The position numbers were made by a program, and so were the translations under genes. From Neodontobutis hainanensis (Eukaryota; Chordata; Actinopteri; Gobiiformes; Odontobutidae), in NCBI GenBank assembly GCA_024349245.1, contig JALDNG010000479.1:62001-126000 (forward strand): a stretch of 64,000 nucleotides of DNA, read 5' to 3'. This document shows positions 1 through 12,853 of this stretch, piece by piece. Under the pieces are notes generated by a model that saw only the letters and a program-made list of their open reading frames with translations, searched no databases and was not told where the DNA came from. The stretch's first letter is position 1. Each line of letters begins with the position of its first letter.

Positions 1-2037
1 CTTAAGTTGAAAAGGTTTTTTATTTGCTGCGATTAAATGGGTAAAATAATCTGTGTTCTTAATATTTACATGGTCCTCGAGTAATTTTTTCGCATTAAAA
101 AAATAAAGCTAAACATCAATCAATTTTCAGTTTGTTTAACCGAAATGTAACCAGAATATAATTGTCACAGAATTGCGCCATTAAACTTCCTTCCTAAATT
201 TCAACAAACTATCGAATAGTTAAAAATCTTAGAAATGAGATAGGCGATATTTTTTATGATTTCTTTCAAACTTGAGGATAATCACCAAAAACATTTAAAT
301 ATTGATGATTATTTTCAAGCTGACAGAACTGATGAGTGTTTTCAACTTTGCATGTGTTTTAAACGTAAAAATAGAAATGAGTCTATATTTGTAACAAGGA
401 ATGATATTTTTATATGATTTGTGCGTTGGCGGTAAAAACTTATAAATTGTAAAAATCAGGATTGATGCAACTCATGAATCAATTAATCTCACCCTATTAC
501 GTGGAGGGATAAGAGAGAGAGGGATTTTCAAAACAAATATTAAATTGTTAGTCGCGAGTAAAATTTAATTAATCTTTTAAATATTTGAAATCCATCATGT
601 TATATTTATGTAAAACAGGTTTCTTGAGAAACAACACATTTATTCAAGCATCACTGCGTAGAAACACTCGACTTACTTCAAAGCGAATAAAAATTAAAAT
701 CCCCACGATCTTTTAAAAATTTACTTCATTCAAAATTTTTAACATTATTTAAGGTTGTAAATTCATTCTCAAACTAACAAAAGTTAAAAAAAAATTTTTA
801 TCAACTAAACTTGATTCTTTTGAATTTCACAAAAAGGTGAACAACGATTTTTTTCAGTCGAATAACGGCGCGTGCTCTTGAACTGTATTTTGGCGGTTAT
901 TGAATAGGCAGTAAACTTTTGTTTTCAAATATATTTAGAACTTTTATTGAAATTTTAAGTTTAAACATTTATTCGAATTATGTGTTGAGTTTTTATTTAT
1001 TTTATAACGATTAAATATGTGATCATCATGCTTTCTATAAGCTAAAATTTCCCAAAACAATTCAAGCTTATACTTAAAATGAAAGCCAGTATTAAGATAA
1101 TTTTGGATGGAATATTTCCCAAATTATGTTATTTCACAATTTAAACCATGTAAATGGAAATCACGACTCTAATTTCAGAAATAAAATGTTACATTATCTC
1201 GTTAATTTCCAGCTTTTATAAAAATTTTATTTCTTTTTATTTTTGCTAATATGGACAGTTCTTTAAATTTATCTTGTCGTTTTATATCTATTGGACTTTT
1301 AAATACATCCGCAAATAATTGTATATTGGCTTAGAAGTTTGTTGAAAATGAATAATATCCAAAAATTATTAAATTTAAGTTATTACTTAAGGAATTTATA
1401 ATATTCGATAAAAAAACATTTTTCTTACGCACTAATGCTTATAAGATGAGGCGTGAAATCATAGATTCGAGACGAAAATGAATAAATATCATTTATAAAT
1501 ATATAAAATAAAAATATGATAAAAAATGACTGTTACCCGAAGGAGAATCACCTGAATTTCTTTTTGAAATCAATAAAATTTGTAAATTAATTTGATTAAG
1601 TTAAATAAAAGACTTAACCCCACCAACGTCAATAATTGACACAGACTGTTGATTAATAAAATATAAGCGGTACTTATTTGGTCGACCCAGTAAATATGAT
1701 ATTAAAATACTGTTCAAAAAACAAGTTATTTTCTTAATTCGACATCGATTTAAAATAACGACAATTGGATTTAATACGCGTGCTCATGAAATTACAACAA
1801 TAAATATTTATCCGAGAACACGAGCTACTTCATAATAAAAACGATTTAAGAAATTGAACTTCTTCCATCAGTCAAATTTAAAAATCGATACAATAAATGG
1901 AATGATAAAAACAGAAAATATGATAACACTAAGAGATAAAAATAAACGTTGAGAAAATCAAAAGTAGTTCTACGAATGAAATATTCATCTTTTTTAGCTT
2001 TTATTCAAAAAGTATAATTAAAATATTTAAGGAATTA
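1..2037. other. AT-rich stretch, no gene recognised
   Basis: No convincing coding segment or repeat found. A GC-richer patch near 860-905 stands out from its surroundings, and a short coding-like run lies at about 1530-1595. Neither has a start codon or splice context that I can support. Confidence 0.4.
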
Positions 2038-2234
2038 ATGTCAGAAATAATATACACTGCAGAGAGCCAAATGACTGGACTATGGCGTAGGAGGTATTTA
2101 GCGTTTTTTATTTTTTACTACGAAAAAATCACTTTAAAATTACTATTCTTAGCTTTTCTATAGAATTAAACAAGCCCATACTACATTTACCGTTGTTTGA
2201 TAATAATATTTTATATTTCACATTGATAGTTTAA
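2038..2234 (+). CDS. possible small spliced gene, unknown function
   Basis: An ATG at 2038 opens a frame beginning MSEIIYTAESQMTGLWRR. A GT donor at 2094 and a pyrimidine-rich AG acceptor at 2151-2152 define a 59 nt intron. After it the frame continues with FSIELNKPILHLPLFDNN and stops at 2232-2234, giving about 45 residues. Residue use looks protein-like and phase is kept, but the intron is longer than most in this window and nothing is homologous to a family I know. It could be chance in AT-rich DNA. Confidence 0.25.
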
Positions 2235-3290
2235 AAAATCAAATTTATAAAAACATTACAATTACATACTTTAAATTATACATGAGTGCTGATGTCAGAC
2301 GAGAGCTTTATAGAATAAAAATATTCCAATTTTATCGTAAATGTTCTGACACAATTTATAGATAATATTTAAATACTGAAAAACCATTAATGAGGCACGA
2401 TTATGGAAATTTATGAACTTCAAAAAGCTAATTTATAAAAAAATTTTAAAAATTCTGAGAAACAAGCAGAGTGAAGAGATAAAAAATATATTTCAACAAT
2501 TTAAAATCTGAGGTCGATAAACTAGGGTTTAGTGACACTATGCGCATGTTCATAACAAATATGTCAATTTCAATCCAATTATACGCATATATCGAAAATG
2601 TATTTTCCAGATTAATTTGCGTTATTACGTTATGAACTTAAATAATTTATAAAATCATTCATTCTAAAAGAAAAATATTTTCATATAAAGCTGATAAAAA
2701 GTCGAATTTATTTTTAAATTAAATTCCTACAAACTGATATACGAAACTATCTTATTTAAAAATATTATTAAACACAAACAAATATGGTAACCTATCACGC
2801 ACGCTCATATACTATTAACTAACGTCGTACGAGTTCAATAATTCCTTTATCTTATAAAAATGTTACTATGATATACCTTTCAGTTTGATTCGCTCAGAAT
2901 GTTAAAAAGTATTTGTTTTAAAATGAACAAAGAAGTTTATTAGCGATTTAAATTGTAATTCGGTGATTTAATTAAATGTGAAAACTAGAAGATTAATTTT
3001 ATTAAATAGCTTAGATGTGCTATTATTTGATAAAATATTTTAATGATTCTTTTTGAAAGTTCTAGAAAGTTAAAGGTGTGATAACGGATGTAGATCGACT
3101 CATGCTAAAAGTTTTATTATTTTTTATTTCTCTATCAGACATTAAAGATCGTGGTTGTAATATTATCCTTTAGCAGCGACAGGACGAAAAGTTCCACTAA
3201 GTGAGAATTTTAAAAGATTTTCTAAACATTAAAACTCACGAACTCGAATAATGAAATAAATTATAAAAATATGAAAGAAATTTTTGAGAT
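2235..3290. other. AT-rich stretch, nothing recognised
   Basis: No supported gene, repeat or RNA gene seen. Confidence 0.4.
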
Positions 3291-3497
3291 GTGTGGTTGA
3301 AGTATTATCTGTCTTCTCATTGTCACACTTTTTACAAAGACCTGCTTACAATGTTTGAGGATCAATTTTTCATTTTAAGGGCAAATAAAACGCAAATGAC
3401 TGCTGATTTTAGAACTCGAATTTTTCAAACAATTTTTTGTGTAAACTCGTATAAAAATATTTATGAAGACACCATGTTCGATTTCAACCTAGAATAA
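3291..3497 (+). CDS. coding-like fragment, possibly related to the DPQ-domain family
   Basis: An open frame of 68 codons with no ATG at its 5' end. It includes SSHCHTFYKDLLTMFEDQF near the start. The block FYKDLLTMFEDQF resembles FFNDFLLTIEDEF, which follows the DPQ motif in the family member at 52.5-53.7 kb, and the preceding SSH recalls the SSHSD found just before DPQ in two other members. No C-x10-C-x2-C-G exon could be found downstream, so this may be a decayed copy or coincidence. Confidence 0.25.
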   Translation: MWLKYYLSSHCHTFYKDLLTMFEDQFFILRANKTQMTADFRTRIFQTIFCVNSYKNIYEDTMFDFNLE

Positions 3498-5154
3498 GAT
3501 CTTAAAGTTTGTGTTACTCTTCAATCAAACACCAACTTAGTACTATTTAAATATAGGATATAACAGAAGAAAATCCTTTCTTAACAAAATTTCTAAAATC
3601 CTGTCAGGATCACGCAAAACTATATCACACATGTGAAAAGAGCGCCATATAAACAATAGCTTTCTGTGCTCGTAATAAAACTATTTTTAATAAAAGTTCA
3701 TAAATTAAAATCTAAATCAGATTAGTTGTAGATAATGCGTGTTTTAATTAAAATAGAAAAAAGGTTCCTTGATTCATACGACGATGTTTGAGTTGGCATA
3801 AGGCAAAAATGTAACTTGATACCTATTTATATTTTTTCAAATCACCGGCCTGAACCTGTAAGCGCGTATAAAAATTAATGGATTCCGATTGCGCCAACTA
3901 GAAAATAAGATGGCTAAAAATTTGTTAACTTTTTAGATTTTCGTGACTCAGTCTCAAAAATTGATATGTTGACGATTTAAGACTTTAACGTTTTAACTAT
4001 GTTTTGTTACTCGTTATATTTTTGAAAAAATTATCATTCACATTTTTTGTTCGCTTAAAAGTATTTTTATTCAAAAATTCAAATGTATTGAGACAGCTCA
4101 ACCATTTGGACATGTTCTGTGATTTTCATATGTTCATAAGATATTTAAATGGCTGATCCAATCAACATTTGATCTCTCTTTACTTTGTTGGCATAATTTG
4201 GTAAAACATTTAAAAATCAATACATTAAAGTATATCAAACAGAGTTAGACTTATATACAGGTTTTAAGCACTTCCATTAATCATTAACTTTGAAAAGTTT
4301 TTTTGAATTTACATATAGGCTAACAGCGAGAAACACACAAAGTATAGGAATTGATATTGGAAAATTAAAGCTATTTTCAATACTCTAAAAATTCAAAGAG
4401 TGAGAAAATATCTGCATAAGAACTAAAATATGTTGTTTCATATTATCACGCAAACGATGAAAATCGTGCTCAATTTCATCACCATACTGTCCGTGGATTA
4501 ACTTTGATCTTTTCACTTAATTGTAGGCTAAAAAAGGCTTTAATTTGAAAGTGATCTATTTTTAAACTCGGACGCGTGGTTACCTTTATCAAGAGATAAG
4601 CTTGATTCGAGTCATATATTCATATATGCTAATAAATAATGAATGGAGGAAAACGAATTAAAATGGATTTAACACAAAATTTTCCACAATTATATGTTGA
4701 GATCTTTCAAATAATCGCATTTTTCTGATTTCGGTTAAAAATCTTCATAGATCTTTAACTCCCTTAAACGCCACTTACATGTTATGTCCGTATATTTTTA
4801 TTTTATCAGACCTTTTTCGAGTAATTTCTCACATAACTAATAAAATTTACTTAAATTTCTTGAAAGTTATCCGTCAAACCACTTACGTTCGAGAATTATT
4901 TCACTAAATGAGAGGTTTTGACTTTTAACAGATTGGAAAATTTTTCAAGTTTAACCAATAACATGAAATCGCTTGTATTTTTTCAAGATCCAAAAATTAG
5001 AAAAGCGCTTAAGCGTTGGCAGGAAAATGTGATAACTAAAAGTTGAATTATCTAAGCTGATAAAATTTTTATCCAAAATTTTAACATGAAAAATATCATG
5101 TGTAAATATGGTTAATTTATCTTGAGTTTCATAGAAGACATTTTTTTGAAGAGC
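3498..5154. other. mostly nothing recognised; coding-like run at 4420-4548
   Basis: Within this stretch, 4420-4548 on the plus strand is open for 42 codons and contains the run NDENRAQFHHHTVRG, which is not typical of random AT-rich translation. No start codon or supported splice partner was found, so it is recorded here and not as a gene. Confidence 0.3.
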
Positions 5155-5400
5155 AAGTATGAGTCAAACCTATTCCGGGTCCTTCAAAACGAATTTTTCG
5201 TAAATTTAATTTTTTTGGAGCTCTACTTCAAAGTTTTCTTTTTTGACCACCTGGTCTAGATGAACCCATCTGGCGATGGTAGTGTGGGACTCTCACACTC
5301 TAATCAGTATATTAGGACAACCAAACCTCCACAACATTAACTCTTTTTGAACTAGCTTCTTCTATACACTGTCACAATAAGCTAGAAACGTCCCTTTATG
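5155..5400 (+). repeat. dispersed repeat, copy 1 (diverged)
   Basis: It opens with TATGAGTCAAACCTAT, matching the head of copies at 17.3, 26.65, 31.41 and 60.13 kb. At 5279 it has TAGTGTGGGACT, shared with the copy at 26.8 kb. A hairpin is formed by AGTGTGGGA and TCTCACACT at 5281-5299. A pyrimidine-rich tail with CTTCTTCT follows. No coding capacity is evident. The type of element is unknown. Confidence 0.5.
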
Positions 5401-6186
5401 TTCGTCTCTCGAGTGGTTATTCTGATGCAAAAGGTTGAAATAAATCCTATATCACTGTAATAGATATATCTGAAATATTTCGCGAATATTTAGGACAAAA
5501 TATTTATTCTTTTAGAAAATAACTAAAAATTAAAAACAATTTTTTATATAATATCATGTAAATATTTTATGGATAATATAGCACTGTGTCTGTTCAAATA
5601 TACTTAAAAATTTAAGGGTCTAATGATAAATATAGTTGATACATCAAACATATTTTGTTAATATGCAAATATATGGTTGAATTTGGGACAGTTGATCATG
5701 ACGTATAGGAAGGATAAAATTCAAAACATTTATGTGGTTTAAAATCGTATTTATATCTGATAGAATCAAAAATTAGTCAGTTATGTCAAAGATAACATGG
5801 TTCATAATAAAAGTACCAGGCTCATTTCAAAAAAGATCATTTACTTCAGAAGTCATTAAAATTATGTGAAAAAATAAAAATTTTGGATTTAAAAACTTAA
5901 CCCACTCAAAATATACCTTAAAATATTGTCTAAAATTAAATATTCGATTCAACTAAAAAATTAAACCACAAAAGGATTGGTTGAATTTACTGTAAGATTC
6001 TTAACCATCATGATCCAATACTTTAATCTGTAATTTTGAGTTTTTTATTTTCAAAAAATTATATTATTTTAACTGAAATATGAGTCTATTTTATATAAAT
6101 TTTGTTCGAAAATTATTTATTTCTTGAAAAAAAATATTCTTGTATAAAACCAGCTTTCCAGTTGTTGATTTTTGGAATAAAAAGCC

Positions 6187-6408
6187 TTGAAATATAACCT
6201 TATAAGAGTCCAACATTCAAGAGTGACATATTCAAATTTATATGACTCAAATAACACGAAATTAGTGACGGTTAGAAAGATCTTAAACATAAATTTAATA
6301 CCGTTCCAGAAATTGTTATCATCTCTTTCTTGGAAGAATGAAAATAATTTTGACATTGCCAACCACTTAAAATATTTTTATCACATCTTTGAAGCACTCG
6401 AACGATAA
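6187..6408 (+). CDS. possible exon, unknown protein
   Basis: A 73-codon open frame with varied residue use (RVQHSRVTYSNLYDSNNTK and later LLSSLSWKNENNFDIANHL). It begins just after a possible AAAAAG acceptor at 6183-6184 and not at an ATG, so it would be an internal or last exon. The opposite strand is also open here (6117-6362) but is dominated by F, K and Y as expected by chance. No family recognised. Confidence 0.3.
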   Translation: MKYNLIRVQHSRVTYSNLYDSNNTKLVTVRKILNINLIPFQKLLSSLSWKNENNFDIANHLKYFYHIFEALER

Positions 6409-7350
6409 TTTACTTTTTTTACGAACGATATGAGTAATATAAGACACATGGGTTAAAATTAAACAGTTGATTGAAAAATTATAAGTTATTTTGAAAATAA
6501 CTCGATTCCACATCAATATAAGAAATAATAAATTAACACGGGTCGATACTAAAAATTTTTATTGCAATATTTAAGATTCAAAAATAAAAGAATTCATATT
6601 TTGTTAATAAATTTAGAATTTCAAAAATTAAATTTTGATCCCATCCTTATATAAATACAAGTGCTAAAAAATAAATTTTATAACACCTTTATGCTTAGGT
6701 GAATAACAGCATTTAATTATGACATACCTTCTGAATTTTCACAATTGTTCCATTCATTTTCATAAAATCGATTATTTTAAGGGTTATTTTCACATAAAAT
6801 ACGATATAAAAATAATTTTTTTCCTATAGATGTTTTAATGTAAAAATTACAATTTCAACATTATCTTTAACCACGAATTTAAAATAAACTAATTTTTCAA
6901 TGTTTTCTTTTGAAATATTATGTTTACTAATAAGTTTTCATTTGGTTGAAAAATATTTTCATGAAATAGTCAATAATTTTTTCTCCAACTTAATGCATTA
7001 AAAAATATGGTAGTTACTGATGTTCGCGGACATATTTTTAGAATATTTTTTTATAACTATAAATAAAAAAAATTTAATTTCGACAAAAAAAATTCAGAAA
7101 TATTCTTATTATTTTTTAATATATTTTTATATATAGGATTAAAATAGATTATAAACAATTAATGGATCAGTAATTACACTGTTAGAAATTTTTGAATCAT
7201 ATTTTTGATAACTGATAAGATATGATCACATAACTTTGAATAAAATCTTTATTTTAATTTTTTGTAAATATCTGACGTAAAGAGCTACTGTGATGTGACG
7301 ATGGAAAAATAGCGCAAATTTTCGGATATAATCGTATATATTATTTTCAA
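6409..7350. other. upstream region of the 7.35 kb gene, nothing recognised
   Basis: Very AT-rich. No promoter element can be named with support. Confidence 0.35.
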
Positions 7351-8659
7351 ATGAAAACTTATTTAATTCATGTTTTCGTAGGTTTGACGCTCAACGTATT
7401 TTGCATGCCAAAACAATATGAAAATAAAAGTAAGAATGACCAAACAAGAATTAAAGTACGCGAATTTATTGATTAGGCAAAATTTCGACAGACCACTGAC
7501 AATAGAGGTGAGTTTTATTTTAAATCGGATATATTAAATTCTAAATCTTATGACAAAAAGATCAATGGTTAATGTCTCCATCGTCAAGTTCCCATGGTAC
7601 TATCTTAGTTCTCAACGAAGGAATGAAATACGAAATACAAAATCAAGATAATGGGGAACCTATAGATTATAGTTTACCGAAAACGCAATCAATGAATATT
7701 GATACTTTAAGCCCTCTTGATCTGACCGTGGCGAAAAATCAACTTGGGCACGAGACAGGATCAAGATCTGCTGGAATTACAACCTTAAAGCGAAAAGCAG
7801 GTTCTAACGAACGATTGACCGACCTAGAAGATGAAAAAACAACGAATGAGGAAACCCCCACCACATCGACGCACAAGCATGAAATAAGGCGTGCTAAATT
7901 GAAAAATTTACTTCCAAGCCAAGAAAGGTGTACCACTCAAACTCCCAACTTGGATAGACAAACGGAAACATCATATTTAACGAATTTTCAAAGTCAGGGT
8001 TTACTTTCTAGACAAAAACAAAGCTATCATTTAGACGAGGATAAGCCTTTGGTTCCCATGTTACCAATGAAAAAGGCGCATGCTCCACAAACAGTTAACA
8101 CGGAATGTGTTTCTTCTCATTCAGATAAAGTTCTTCCTTGTTTGGATCCACAACTTTTTCTCTAAATTTAGAGATACGATAGTAATCGATCTTGAAAAAC
8201 AATTCATGGATTCTCTATACAAGAAGCTAAATGAGCTGGTTCGTGAAAGAGCATACTTAGAAACTAAAGAATATGAAGAAATCGATCAAAATTTTTTTCC
8301 AGATATGCTTGAATCATTTAAGGATTTTGCAAAAAACATGCAGCCCATTTTGGAGATTGACGGTCGAGCACTTGAAATGGGATCTGTGGGAACGGTACTT
8401 CAGTTCATGTCTAGTTCAGTCGAAAAAAACGCGAAAGTTTATTTTAATATTTATCATTAGATTTGCAAGAAATATATTTCAGCGGATGCTGCGCGATGTG
8501 CTGATTGCGGAACCAACATTGAAGATATGTACCTTAACCCGTTTAAAAAACATAAAAATTCCTTTAGAAACGTATTTGATGAGATAAAAATTCAAGAAGC
8601 TAATATATGAAAGACTAGAGGAAGCATTCGAAAAATTATGTCAATCTGAAATAATATGA
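7351..8659 (+). CDS. DPQ/C-x10-C-x2-C-G family protein, copy 1 (frame broken)
   Basis: Five exons are proposed: 7351-7455, 7477-7507, 7561-8436, 8461-8571 and 8597-8659, with introns of 21, 53, 24 and 25 nt, all GT-AG and in phase. The product would be about 395 residues. Residues 1-18 (MKTYLIHVFVGLTLNVFC) look like a signal peptide. Polar sequence follows, with EPIDYS (about 78-83) and SPLDLT (about 96-101). A helical domain is opened by SSHSD and DPQ. The 37-residue exon has ICKKYIS followed by CADCG, and a charged terminal helix ends the protein. The frame shifts inside a T run at 8155-8159: the aligned family needs two more bases there. The last two introns align exactly with those of the other three copies. 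Function unknown. The two terminal introns and the family assignment are secure; the first two introns rest only on phase. Confidence 0.75.
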
Positions 8660-9030
8660 CAAATATCAATTAAAATTTTGAAGATATTAACTTTCATAAT
8701 TTTAAATGTCAAAATATTGAAAGCCATAGTTGGTTAATCTATAAATCCGTAATAATAAGATTCTTAGATCATTTTCTCTCACGAAAATGATTGATTAATT
8801 TTAAATTGAAGTTTTTGAAAATTAGTTCCAAAAAAATCGTCAGAATTATATATTAAAACTGATTAAAATTTTATTTGAAATTATGATACATCAAACTTTT
8901 CATCATATTAAGCGTTAAAAATTACGAAACAACAAGCTTACTTTTGAATTTATTAAACAAATACTAATTCAAGAGCAAATTTAATTTAAAATGTATATAT
9001 TTTTATTTATTTTGGATTAAACGAAAACTC
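8660..9030. other. 3' flank of copy 1, nothing recognised
   Basis: AT-rich sequence with no supported feature. Confidence 0.4.
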
Positions 9031-9039
9031 TCATTTAAC

Positions 9040-9420
9040 TCAGCCTTTCGCCTCGCCTTAAGCGCGCCCGTGAGTGGTTGTACATGCTAGCTTTAAAATG
9101 GCCAAACATTTTTAGATTTCTTAAAAGTGGCATATAGAATCATTTTCTTATAAAACAGCATTAAATAGTTACATCCATATCTAATCCTCTATACATTAGA
9201 AAAACGCCGCGAGGGTTGGAGCTAAACAGAAATTATCACAAAAATTTCGAGTTTATATAAAAAATAAAATTTCAACTATTATGAATGATTGATTCGTTTT
9301 ATTTTTTTAGGAATGTAAAAATATTTTAATTATTTATAAGTAAAATTACTTGTATTATTTTAATACGTCGCGAGCGTTGTGCGCTTGTATGCAAAAATGC
9401 TCCCGCCAAAGGGTTAAAGA
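9040..9420. repeat. GC-rich islets with a shared core
   Basis: Three GC-rich patches stand out in otherwise AT-rich DNA, at about 9050-9095, 9203-9225 and 9365-9412. The second and third share the core ACG(C/T)CGCGAG(G/C)GTTG. The first and third share a TTGTA(C/T)ATGC-like run followed by AATG and CCAAA. They may be diverged units of an old repeat or binding-site clusters. No coding frame fits them. Confidence 0.3.
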
Positions 9421-12400
9421 AAAAATCTGTGAAAAATATCGGTTTTAACAAATTATTTGTTTTTAAATAAATTCATTTCAATAGAAATATATTTTAACAT
9501 TTAAAGAACTACAAAATATTTCAAGGTGTTCCTATGATGTCATCATAGTCTTTCATAATTCTGCAAATAAAAGAGCTAATTTTATTTCTCAATGAGATTA
9601 AACAATATTTTAACAGTTAAATATTGAGAATGCCATGTTTTATAAGAGCGAAATTAGTGGATTTATTTTATGTTAAATAAGGTGATTATTATTGTTTCAT
9701 CAATGAATTTAACAAATTTTTGAAATATTTTCTTGAAAGTTGTTCATTTAATTTAATTTAGGAAATGATAAAATATTATCTCAATGAAGAAAAATGCCTT
9801 AGAAATTAACGATTAGGCTAAAATTGTGATTTTTTAAAACCAAATTTTGTTCAATGAGATTTTTATTTGAAAAAAATTCAAAATAAATTTCATTAACCAA
9901 GAATTTATCCATGAACTTAACGTAAACCACTAGGATTTTACTTAAATATAAAATAATCTAAATTTGTAAAAATTCATTTTGAATATATTAATTTAAATAA
10001 CTGATTTATAAATGATACCATTTATGTTTACACGAATAAATATATTTTTAATTTTAAGATATGTTCCTTACTCATTATTTTGCACATAAATGTAAATAGA
10101 TTACGTCATGGTGTATAGGAAAACCACTCTTTAAAATTTTCACAACCTGCTTTACATAACAAAGATTTTTTACCAACAAAAGAAAATATAATTATCATGC
10201 GTCGTAACGTTATTGATATGTTATCTTAAACACCTTCCTTAACAAAAATTGAGGAAAATTTGCCTTTTAGATCTTCAAACATGTCGCAAAAATCGGCACT
10301 TTGGGAAAACATTCTGTTTAGATTAAGGATAACGTTTTAATGAATGCTTTTGTAGTATTAGAAAGTAAAAAAAATAATCTGTATCTCGTCCTAATCATTC
10401 GTTCACATGCTCATAGTTTTTCATTAAATTTATATCACAGACCATTTCTATGTTCAACCATAACTGGAGAGTAAACTCTGGGTATTTTATGTACTTAGCA
10501 AAAATTATCTTCATTATACCTAAATTATCTATGGCTATTTATCACATAGGGTACTTTTTTAATGAAATTTTTGTTGTGTGATTGATTATTTCTACAATTC
10601 GTTGGAGTCACAAAAATCTCAAAACTGATTAAAGCCGTTTTAGGTTATCTAAAACTGAGGAGCTAACCAAAGAATATCCCAATAATAACAGGATCTATAA
10701 CGAGTTAAATGAATTAAAAAGTATTTTCCTGCCTTTTCTCTCTGATATTCGAAAAGTATTTACTTAAGTTTCTCTTGAAATAATTCGAGAGAAAATTATG
10801 TGAAAGGATGGAAAAAAGTGGCAAGGTGGATTTTCCTTTTTAAGTGCATTTTTGACCGTTTTCAAATATACACGATAAAAGTAACTTATTTTCTAAATGG
10901 TTTTATGGTTGTTTTGATTGCCAAAAATATGATTTTAACAATCAGAGATTCCCTTAAAACCTCGTTTTATTTTTAAATTCTGTTGGAAATTTTCAAAGGT
11001 TGATGATCGATCCAAGGTAAAGGTTTTCTACATACTCAAAACCTGTGATGTAGTCAGTTCAAGTCATCTTTAACTTTTTTTAAAAAATATCACTATCTGG
11101 TAAAAAGCTGAAGTTAGATAAAAAATCGAAAATAGGTTTCACGTGGTTTTCTGGTTATTCATATTTAAGATGTTTTAACTGTGTATAGATAAATAAGTAG
11201 TTTAACATTTATCCTAAGATTTCATAAAACTATGACCATATTTGACAATGTTTTTGGATTTAATTTTATATAGAATTTTCATATTCAACTTAATTAAAAT
11301 ATGTAATCATTAATTAAAATCTTGTGATATTGAATGAAAATCATTTTCTAAGAATTTGTTTCTTTAAACTTTCACTTCAAAGTTTTTGCAATACCATAAT
11401 TCATCGTTTAACACTTTAATATATATTGCTGGATTTCATGTGAGTATTTGTTTACTAGTTGTATATATTTTCAAACCTACAAATCAATAGAGTGTATGGG
11501 GTCGAATACATTTAATATGCCAATGAAGAAAATTTGAAATTTCACTTTAAATTGGAGATGTAAATCTTTCTAAAAATAAAAAAGCGCTTGATCCTTTCCA
11601 GTGTCTAATGTTGCATAAATCATAAAACTACCTTCACATAAGTTATAAAAAGTTCAATTTAGAGTCTATAATTTTTTTCAATATAGATTACGTTACGATG
11701 CCCTAGCTGTATCCTACTTTTAAGAGTGATGAGATTTAATCGAAAATACATTCGAAATTTCATAATATTTTTTAAATGTTATTTTATATTTGATTTTTTA
11801 ACAACTTCATATCGTGAATTTTGATGTGAAATTAAAATGATATTTCATAATAGATGAAATTAGTTTGTATGTTTCTTGGAAAATGACAAAATTCTCGAAA
11901 GAATCATAAAAATTCGAGCTTAACGCACGGAAGTTGTATTTTCGCCCGCTCTACTGCGTTTAGAGGTGTGTATCGATCCTGGTTGCAACCTTAATTTTCA
12001 TTTAATTAATATACATTCAGTTCCTTTTTACCTCTTCTTCTCCCTTAGGCAGATTAAAATCAATACATCACTTTGAAAGAAATCGCAATTACATCCCATA
12101 AATTAATATTGAACGATCTCTTATATAAATCTGATTCTTAAATAACTTCCTTAAAAACTACAAATTTCATAAAAATTTTGATTTCTTCATCTTATAGGTC
12201 ATTTTGGAGATAAACTTGCTTTTGATCTTTGCAGTGAGTATCCATCGAAGAGCATTACTATTTATGCAACTCCAAAATAATGAACGGTTTATTAAAGTAT
12301 GTCTCAACCTTAAAAAGTATTCAGACATTTTAAGCTTTCAATTATGCCTTTCTGATTTAATAACTTAGTTTCTTTATTTATCGTGGCTCTATGAGAATTC

Positions 12401-12690
12401 CAATTAGATCACAGTTTGAGGTATCGGCATGCCATAATAAATATTCAAAAACAAGATAGAAAGTTTAAATTTTTCTGAAAAGTATTAAAAAAGATACAAG
12501 TTTAGCTGAAAAGTTTTGATATTCTTGAAAACACGAAGTTCTCGCTGACTTTTATTCAATTTGGATTTGCATTAATGAAATTTATTTTTGTTGGCTTTAT
12601 TGAAGTGAATGAACAAACATTCGTTCATACTCCTCGCTATTAGTATTTATCAAAGAAAATTTATCAAATGTTGTATATTTTATTACATAA
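9421..12690. other. long AT-rich stretch, no gene recognised
   Basis: No supported gene. A GC-richer patch at about 11920-11990 resembles the islet near 860-905: both contain a TAACG run and a TGTATTTT(C/G)GC run. Nothing else stands out. Confidence 0.4.
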
Positions 12691-12694
12691 AATA

Positions 12695-12771
12695 TAGGGT
12701 TTCCCAGCAAATAACGTCATTTTCCCAAAAATTAACGTCATATTAAAAAAAATCAAATAAATAAATAATTG
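12695..12771 (+). repeat. left terminal inverted repeat
   Basis: Contains two direct copies of TAACGTCAT at 12712-12720 and 12733-12741. They are exactly 21 bp apart, two helical turns, as expected for paired transposase binding sites. Confidence 0.9.
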
Positions 12772-12853
12772 GAGTAAAAATTAAAAGCCGTAATATTATT
12801 ATTTTGTAAACACTTTGAAATCAACCTCTAAAGTAATTTTTTAATGCCCTTAA

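Noticed and set aside
7739..7936. Minus-strand frame opposite copy 1
   Set aside because: Lies wholly inside the coding exon of copy 1 and has no independent support.
8080..8587. Separate small genes at 8080-8460 and 8273-8587
   Set aside because: The first is the continuation of copy 1 after its T-run frame break. The second is another frame of the same sequence.
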